A stretch of 64,000 bases of DNA, from assembly GCA_964030475.1 (NCBI GenBank), contig CAXIPT010000009.1, forward strand, positions 1,889,881 to 1,953,880. The letters are read 5' to 3'. The stretch's first letter is position 1. Each line of letters starts with the position of its first letter. The stretch comes from Tethya wilhelma. Its lineage: Eukaryota > Porifera > Demospongiae > Tethyida > Tethyidae. The position numbers and the translations under genes are program-made. Shown here in pieces: positions 56,701 to 64,000 of the stretch. Under the pieces are notes generated by a model, which had not been told where the DNA came from, made no database searches, and saw only the letters and a program-made list of their open reading frames with translations.

Positions 56701-57134
56701 GACAGCAACCAGCTGCCATTTAGTATTTCAATATTTCAACAATAACGGTTAATTAGATAAGAGCATCTTTGTATACATTGTAAAATCAAAAAATTGCATA
56801 ATATTATGATACATGTATGTACATGAATAAACAAAATAAGATCTGTCACATTAAAATATTCAATGTAACAGGTTATAAAGAAATTATTAAAAATACATTA
56901 AAGGGGAAAAATAATTATTAAAAGTGAGCGTTTTCCATTATGCAAAAAAAATTTAATACAATTTATTACAAGGCTCGTTCTGGTGTAGAAAAGTACCTTT
57001 TTTCCAATATTCTACACCACCAAAACAAGCATTAATAATTCATTTTATATAACTATTAACTATTAATAAGGTTTAATAAAACTTTAAATTAATTAATAAG
57101 TGTTTACTAGACCATAGTTTGGTTCATTAGTTGA
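56701..57134. other. Intergenic region, RRM gene / HELZ-like gene
   Basis: Very AT-rich (many TTAATTAA-like strings). It includes GGCTCGTTCTGGTGTAGAAAAG and a weak inverted copy TATTCTACACCACCAAAACAAGC. No gene seen. Confidence 0.5.
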
Positions 57135-60100
57135 ACTCGTCATCAGAGACATAGAGCTCCGAGTCATGGAGATGGGAGGGGCCAGGGGGCCCGGGGGGAG
57201 GCTGGAGCACAGGGGGGCTCGGCCGACTGTTACTAGGACCCCCTACAGACCTTGAAACAGACGTCTATGTGTGAAGGAAAAACAGGCAATAGAGAGTAAG
57301 TAAGTCCCTATTATTACCATGTCTGAACACACCCATACAAACTGGCTATTATATACGAACCATTACATCACTATTATATCACCTACCTGTACTGACAGCT
57401 GTGACTGCCTTTGTTGGTGATCTTGGGTATAAGCAGAAACTAGAGAGAGAGAGAAACATCGACAAATCACACATACAGTCATACTTAATTCATTCGAAAC
57501 GATCCACTTCTAGACTAACACAGCCTTCTTCTTGGTAAGTTCTTACCTCCGTAAGTGAATGCTGAGTTGACATTGCCTTGTTCCTCCATCCCTGAGGGCT
57601 GGGTGGGGCCAAAGGCACTCGGCATCGTCATGGGATACTGGGGACCCCCCACATTATGAGACATGGCTTGAGTGAGCGGGTCTTGCTGACTCATCATTGC
57701 TGTCGGTTGCGACGGACCCACAAAACCGCCACTGCCAGTCGAAACTCCACCCACTAGAGGTCTGGCTCCACCCACTTGTGGAGCTTTGCCACTCCCACCA
57801 ATCAGAGTAGCTCCAGGCGCGCTCACACCAATACCCATATTGCCTGGGGGCATTGATTGTGGGATAGCAGACGGCATTACAAGATTTCCCGACTCGTGGT
57901 TTTGTGCCGGTACATGCATCGGCCCAGGATGGGTGGGTATTGCCTGAGGCATCATCATTGGTCTTGGGTGGGCAGAGTTTTGTGGGAAAATGGGCATGGC
58001 TGTCGATGCTCCTGGTGGTACGCCAGCAGCAGCAGGCACATTCATTGGCTTGATCTGAGGAGATTTGACAGCTTTGAGAAACTCCTATTGGTTGTTGAGA
58101 AAGATAAAAATAGATAATTATTTCTTCAATGGCACAAGTTCCCCTGCACACATGGTTAGCTAGTTCCACAAAAATACACCTACAAACATCTTTCATTTTT
58201 TACTCTAGGAAGGTCATATGGAATAGGGACGAGCACCATTGTAATCTGCTCAAGGAGAGCATTCAAACGATATCCATTTTGTGGTGGTTTGGATTTGGAC
58301 CATAAAGTAGAAAAACTGAAAGATTGCCAAGTACACACACACACACAATGCACGTACCCTGTACAGATATATCTGCTCGTTGACCAGCTTGGTCTGCTGG
58401 GCCAAATTTGCCTTTTGTCTTGCGATGTTCTCCCTGACACCATCCCTCACCATGGGGTTGTGAAGCATCGTATCACACCACCGCACGTGAAGGGTCACAC
58501 CCTCCATTATCTCTCGGAGGAACGGAGGAAGGTCACCTAAGCAACAAGAGGAGGACAAGAAAAAAATGAAGGTCCAAAATTTTTTTTTTGCTAAATTTAG
58601 AAACTGCCCAAACTATACAATTAAGTTGTAAACGACAAAGAGAATTAAATTGTCACAAGTATTATGAAAATTTTCTGCCATTATAATTATGTGTATATAT
58701 ATACAACATTGAAAAGGAAGAAACGTGTTGGATAGAGATAGCACATATCTCTGGAAGATATGGACTCACTCATGAGACCTGCTCCTCCTCCTCCTGGACC
58801 AGCAGCCTGCGGAGGTACACCACCAGCAACAACAGAGCCGGCCATGTTCTGAGCCACTGCAGTCCCAATCGGTCCGAGTTGGGCAGGGATGGTCGACTGG
58901 TTTACAGCGGAGAAGGAGTTAACGTTGGCAGCGACGCCGGGATTGGGATGGTGAGACTGGACGAGATGGTTCTGTTGCATCCTGGTGGCATTTATCACAG
59001 CAGCAGTCGGACCAGCTCTGAAATAACGATAATGAAACAAACAAGAAAAGTCAAAAATTAAACCTAGTGTACAGACCACCAAAATACAGCTTTAGATTTT
59101 CAGATTTTCCCAACACAACATACAGGACTTTGATTGTAAAAGTATAAAGATTAATCGACCACCAAGGAAAGAATAATGAAAGAGATAAAATGCATCATAA
59201 AACATCAAAATTAGAAACAAGAAACAGAGAACTTTCATCTTGTCTAGCATGAACAAAGCAACCACCTCACCTTCGTAAAACCTGTTCATATTCTCTCACT
59301 TTGCTGGACAACAACTGTGGGTTACTGAGCACCATGGTCTGCTGCTCTAGCGTCAGTTTCATGAGGTCCTCGGTGATCCTCTGGACGATCTGTTCATCAC
59401 CACTTTGGGTCAGTTCAGTGACCTTTGACCTTAGAATTTGACGGTTGTAAGTGATGCCGGGTTGTGACTGCGTGGAAGTGTGAGGGTGTGAGGGTGTGGA
59501 GGGGAGAGCCTGCTTCTGAACCTAGAGATAATAGACTAGCAAATAAAAGGACAATTTGAAAGTGATCAAAGAACCTACCACATACCTCATGTCAAAACAA
59601 CACACAAACAAAGAAATAAAACAAACAAAACAAACAAACAACAAACAAACAATCCATGTACCTACCTGTGCATTGCTACTACTGGGATGTAAGACAGACT
59701 TCATCTTATTGTAGAACCCCACATGGACCCTCTCTAACACTTGTCTGGAGAGAGAATAAATATAAAAGAGAGAGGGTGATAAAGAAAACAAAACAGATTT
59801 TAGCACTATACTATTAAATTACACATCTCAAACACAACACAAGTATCAGAAAGATTTAACAGAAATGCAAAATAAAATTTCCAAGGAGCATAATTTCATT
59901 GCCAGTGATTAACAAAAACAATGAAATTTATACACTTCACAAAACTAACTGTAACCATAATGGGGCAAATATCTTCCACTTTGACACATGATCAGATTGG
60001 TCACACACAAGTCTGTCAAATACTAGCCTCGTCCCCAGGCTCCCCTTTGACCTTTCACTCACGGAAAGGAGAAGGGGAGCCTGGTATCCGAGATCACGTG

Positions 60101-61723
60101 GGGATAGAACAGGGTAGAACGGTGAAAATTGCGCGTGGGCATAATGTAGTGCGGTCAATGACTCTGCCCACGTTTTTATGCTTCTTGCCACGTGAGGCTA
60201 GTATGGCAAAATGAAATGCACAGTAGATTTTGTGTTTTTGTCAGATAGAAACAGTAAGCGGATAGTAAAAGTATTATTTTTAGGCTGTCTAAGGAGTGAA
60301 CTTTGCCAAACAGTAACTGCACGGACAGAACTAGCCCTGCTGGCATCCTGGCATCTCGAAACCTTCGTGCGAGCGGCTCAGCCCGTCTTTCATCCAATTT
60401 TGGTAGTCTAGAGCATCAGTAAGTTATGTTCTATAACTGTAGACTACTAATAGATGATAAACTACTAGCGACTACCCTTCATTGTAAGTTTTGAAGCTGT
60501 TTGTAGCGCTCAGCGGTCGCGAATATTGCTGTTTGCGCAGAACCAAGAGTTTGACGTCATTTATCAAACCGCCGCGCCCCCGTATTTGCTCTTTGGCAAC
60601 GATTGACGTCATGCACGTGATTTCGGATACCAGGCTCCCCTTCTCCTTTCCGTGAGTGAAAGGTCAAAGGGGAGCCTGGGGACGAGGCTATCAAATACAT
60701 ACCTGCAAACTATCTTGTTCTCCAGGCAGCTCTCAAACTGGTCGGCATTGGGGTAGTCGAAGGAGCCTAGCTGGTGGCACTTCTTGACAAACTCCAGCCA
60801 GCACGTCCGGTTGGAACCGATGGTGCAGAGGGTGATGGGCTCCCCCACCACAATGAGCCACTCCTTGGCCCGGGTCACTGCCGTGTTGAACAACTGGAGG
60901 TGTGTACACACACACAAGTTAGTGAGTAAGTAATTTGTCTCCCATTTAGTTGAGGTTTTGAACCTAAATCTTTCAAGTATACAATATCTAAACTCTAATT
61001 AATGTACATCTGGATCTGAAAGATTTGGGGTTAACATTTAATGACAAAGCAACTCGTAACAAATTAATTAAAATGTCGGCTGTCCACCAAGAGATTGTCT
61101 ACTTTATAGTAACACAGTATTGTAGTGTACCTTGACATTTGTAAGGAAACCAGCCTCTTCATCCGAGGAAGGTTCATTGGAGCACGTCCTGACGGTGGAA
61201 AGAAGGAGGGCCCTGAACTCCTTACCCTGGACATCATCCACTCTGAAGGCCATCACCTGGAACACAACAGACACACAATTATACCAAAATGATAGAAAGA
61301 TAGGTTTAAAAAGATATGTTCAGAAGATATGTTTGAAAAATATGTTTAGAAGATACATATTCGAAAGATATGTTATATGTTTGAAAGATAAGCATGAAAG
61401 ATTTTGTAATGTTTGAAATATAATGCTCGAAAGAATTAACTCTGTAACAAACCAGATGGCCATACCTTAGATAGTTTCTTCTGCCTCAAAAGGAACCTGA
61501 TCCTAAACACTTGCATGTGGTAGAAGGAGACCACACACACCTCCTCCTGCCGGAGACCTCCCGACACCAGCTGCTGGACCTGAGGGTATGTACAGTAGTA
61601 GTAGAGTTGCTGAACCAGCAAAATTATTGCACACAAAGCAGTTTTGCTTGTAAAATTAGGTGGTGAATGTGCCACAAATTAATCACTGCTGATGTTAGTT
61701 TTGGGGAGCAGGAATTTTAGTGG

Positions 61724-61810
<87 letters not shown>

Positions 61811-62498
61811 CCCTACCTGTTCAACAATCTTCGAGGCCTCGTGATCGTTGTAGAAGGAAGGAGACTCCTCATCTTGGCTCTCCTTCCCATCCACCCCAAT
61901 GAACTTAATGGGAGGGATGTTCTTGGGTCCCGTGGAGGGGAACACGGCACGAGGAGTGAGCCTGTTCTTGTAGAACAGCTTCGAAGGAAGCTCCAAGATC
62001 TAGGGAGGGTAGGGAGAGAAAATGAGGTGAGAGAATAGATGCAGCAGTGAATAAGTTGTAACCATTGTACACTTTTAACTCTCTCTCTCTCGTATTATAA
62101 AATTGTACAATATACAGTAGTTTACTTTGAATCAACAAAATTCAAGTGATCAGTGAACTCAACCATACGGTCATATATACAATTTGAGGAATGTAATTAG
62201 CTATGACTGACTTATTGTACAGTACACCACAGTTAATGAATACCAATCAGCCCCCCTAACCAACCCACCTGAGCATGAGAGCGGTGGTTCTCTGTGAGCA
62301 GTGTCTTACACAACATCCCCACCCCCGTATCATAAGCCTCGTGGTCGTAGAGCCTCTCCAATAGAGACACGTGGAGGCCGTATTTACGAGCTATGGGGGA
62401 GTAGACAGGGGGGTCCATCTGCATGTGGTCCCCCGCCAGGACGATCTTGGTTTGGTCGTTGGCCAGGCAGAGGGGAATGACGCTCTCTGACTCTAGAG

Positions 62499-62569
<71 letters not shown>

Positions 62570-62704
62570 TGAAATTTTTCATATTTTGTCAATAATATGT
62601 ACACATATATACGTACATATATAGTGACATTTTCTGCTCAACAACAAGTTGTGAAGACCTTGTTGTACAAGACACAGTTAGTACAAAATATGCCATTGAC
62701 CAGG

Positions 62705-62762
<58 letters not shown>

Positions 62763-63475
62763 NCTTTGATAATTACATTAACAAATAAACAATCTGGGAG
62801 TGGTGTGTGTCGCAACATGAGAAAATCAAAGACAAACATTTTTCAATTATAACTCAAAAGACCACACCTCAAAACAAACTTGATTATCTAATTATAACAA
62901 CAAATCTAATCTAATTATGATAACAAATTTCATACACACAATAAGATTAATACACAATCAAATTTAATGAATATTAAAAAAAATTCCACGGGTTTGAAAA
63001 AAAATTATGGACATGCACTAGATGATGCAAGTGGAAAAAAACTTCTACCAAGTGAAAATTATTTATTATGGTAAAACTTTCTCAATCTACTGTATATACA
63101 TATGTATATATATATATATATACAGTATACTAACCTGGGCAGCCTCGTCAATGAAGATGTGTGTGAAGTGTCCCTTGTTGAGTCCCATGAGGGCCAGGAT
63201 ACGGGAGGTGCTGAGGGTCGTCACGACAATGTTGAACTGCTTCATCTCCTCCAAGGAAGGGACAAGCAACTTCTGACCGTCGATTCTAAAGGGGTGGAGT
63301 AAGTGGGTGTGGTTTAAGAGGATGCCCAAAGAACAGCTACTAAATTGTACAAAATGATAGTTGAGTGGATCTCACTATCTCACCTGCAGTAGTCTCTGAC
63401 TGGAGGTAAAATGGTGGACAGTCTTCTCCCAGTGAAATAGAGACGAAACATTGAAGCCTTTCCTAGCCCACGTTC

Positions 63476-63547
<72 letters not shown>

Positions 63548-63846
63548 NAGAGAGAGAGAGAAACAAAGTGGTTTCATTAAATGAAACAAGCACAAATGCT
63601 TATTTTTCAGTGCTATTCTATTTTCAGAGAGAGTTTACATAAAGGTTGAGTACCCCCCCCACCCACACACTCACACACTCACTCTTCCACTCGGTATCAA
63701 TCCCCTCCACATAGAGGTTGGCGGCGCTGTTGGAATGGGTACAGATGAGGATGTGGGTGTTTGGGATGAAGAGAGACAACAACTTGATGCATTCACTGAG
63801 GGTGCGGGTCTTTCCACAGCCGAATGGACCAGGACTAGAGAGGGGA

Positions 63847-63848
<2 letters not shown>
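57135..63848 (-). CDS. HELZ: HELZ-like superfamily 1 (UPF1-type) RNA helicase, 3' part
   Basis: The helicase core reads from the right edge. Walker A GPFGCGKTRT then ILICTHSNSAANLYVEGID (63840-63690); FRLYFTGRRLSTILPPVRDYC (about 63450-63380); IVVTTLSTSRILAL with Walker B THIFIDEAAQ (63290-63140). Next IPLCLANDQTKIVLAGDHMQ, HVSLLERLYDHE and LLTENHRSHAQ (62500-62270), then ELPSKLFYKNRLTP (about 61990), YHMQVFRIRFLLRQKKLSK (about 61510), VDDVQGKEFRALLLSTVRT (about 61240) and motif VI FNTAVTRAKEWLIVVGEP (about 60880). This order and wording match HELZ rather than UPF1 itself. The C-terminal third (59800-57135) is Gln/Pro/Gly/Met-rich with two helical segments and ends VSDDEFN. HELZ interacts with CCR4-NOT in animals, so it is a functional relative of the CNOT9 gene at the other end of the window. 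The N-terminus lies beyond the window or the N at 63910. Confidence 0.85.
58203..58300. mobile_element. Half-copy of the 274-bp MITE family (HELZ-like intron)
   Basis: TAGGAAGGTCATATGGAATA then GAGCACCATTGTAATCTGCTC and AAACGATATCCATTTTGT follow the left arm of the 7011-7284 element. Confidence 0.6.
60024..60690. mobile_element. 667-bp hAT-like non-autonomous element with 77-bp TIRs and 8-bp TSD
   Basis: The terminal arms 60024-60100 and 60614-60690 are inverted copies with one mismatch over 77 bp (TAGCCTCGTCCCCAGGCTCC...). They are flanked by a perfect TCAAATAC duplication (60016-60023, 60691-60698). An 8-bp TSD is typical of hAT transposons. Each arm itself contains a smaller inverted pair (CCAGGCTCCCC..GGGGAGCCTGG). 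There is no transposase frame. It lies in an intron of the HELZ-like gene and is related to the 66-bp element at 29983. Confidence 0.92.
61729..61808. repeat. (CA)n microsatellite in a HELZ-like intron
   Basis: About 40 CA units beginning within about 10 bp of an exon donor (coding strand GTAGGGAGGTGTGTGTG). Confidence 0.95.
62501..62568. repeat. (GT)n microsatellite abutting a HELZ-like exon acceptor
   Basis: On the coding strand the (CA)n run ends as the acceptor CAG directly before the exon encoding ALESESVIPLCLAND. Confidence 0.95.
62709..62763. repeat. (GA)n microsatellite ending at an N
   Basis: GA run broken by N at 62763, probably an unresolved repeat gap. Confidence 0.93.
63476..63560. 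repeat. (GA)n microsatellite with an internal N (63548)
   Basis: Over 40 GA units with an N inside, in a HELZ-like intron. The true length is unknown. Confidence 0.95.
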
Positions 63849-63893
<45 letters not shown>

Positions 63894-64000
63894 CATGTTG
63901 TGTGGTTGTNAAAGATCAGATAATTATACCAACACGAATTCAAAGAGTATTAAAATAATTGTTGACTAGAATACGGAGCCTTAAATCATATTGCCAAATT
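63849..64000. other. HELZ-like intron edge: (GT)n tract, N at 63910, unassigned end
   Basis: A GT run (63849-63892; (CA)n on the coding strand) ends in the CAG acceptor of the Walker A exon. The N at 63910 follows, then about 90 bp in which I see no exon. Confidence 0.6.

Overview
The window looks like nuclear DNA from an early-branching animal, most likely a demosponge. The evidence is intron-rich genes with short (about 50-400 bp) GT-AG introns, animal orthologues (CNOT9, SUPT5H, WDR4, MZT2, a HELZ-type helicase), abundant CA/GT and GA/CT microsatellites, many small inverted-repeat transposons, and lineage-specific receptors and TKL-kinase/kelch fusions. The species assignment is inference. 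Five single N characters (23470, 26798, 62763, 63548, 63910) interrupt the sequence. At least two of them cut through genes, so they behave like collapsed scaffold gaps.

Layout. 1-1.9 kb: no gene seen. 1.96-5.0 kb (-): CNOT9, a CCR4-NOT subunit. It is divergent, across about 200 bp, from SUPT5H (5.2-11.4 kb, +), the SPT5 elongation factor. 11.8-23.4 kb (-): a very large multi-repeat cyclic-nucleotide-gated K+ channel of the CNGK type. Three complete six-TM repeats with GYGD filters are present, plus the cyclic-nucleotide-binding domain (CNBD) of a preceding repeat, and the 5' end is lost at an N. 23.5-24.1 kb (+): a small unrecognised gene. 24.4-26.25 kb (-): WDR4, head-to-head (71 bp) with MZT2 (26.3-30.9 kb, +). 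The third MZT2 intron holds a broken kinase/coiled-coil/kelch copy, a broken receptor-tail exon and a tiny MITE. 31.1-34.0 kb (+): an intact 945-residue kinase/coiled-coil/TM/kelch protein. 34.4-44.3 kb (-): three tandem paralogous single-pass receptors with one Ig-like domain and tyrosine-rich cytoplasmic tails carrying ITAM-like repeats. 45.0-55.0 kb (-): an F-box/LRR gene whose 5' exons sit in a near-perfect 1.43 kb tandem duplication. One of its introns appears to contain a complete secreted subtilisin-CUB gene (47.1-50.7 kb, -). 55.1-56.7 kb (-): an RRM protein. 57.1-63.8 kb (-): the 3' part of a HELZ-like SF1 helicase.

The most novel part is 26.8-44.3 kb. It holds a tandem array of Ig receptors with tandem phosphotyrosine motifs next to, and co-duplicated with, a protein predicted to be a type II membrane kinase with a kelch ectodomain. 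Ig receptors with ITAM/ITIM-like tails in tandem arrays resemble the logic of cnidarian allorecognition and vertebrate immune receptor clusters. The adjoining kinase could be a signalling partner, but that link is inference. The second highlight is the CNGK-like channel, where only two of the four CNBDs keep the key arginine. Small DNA transposons are numerous: at least six inverted-repeat families are visible, two of them with clean 8-9 bp target duplications.
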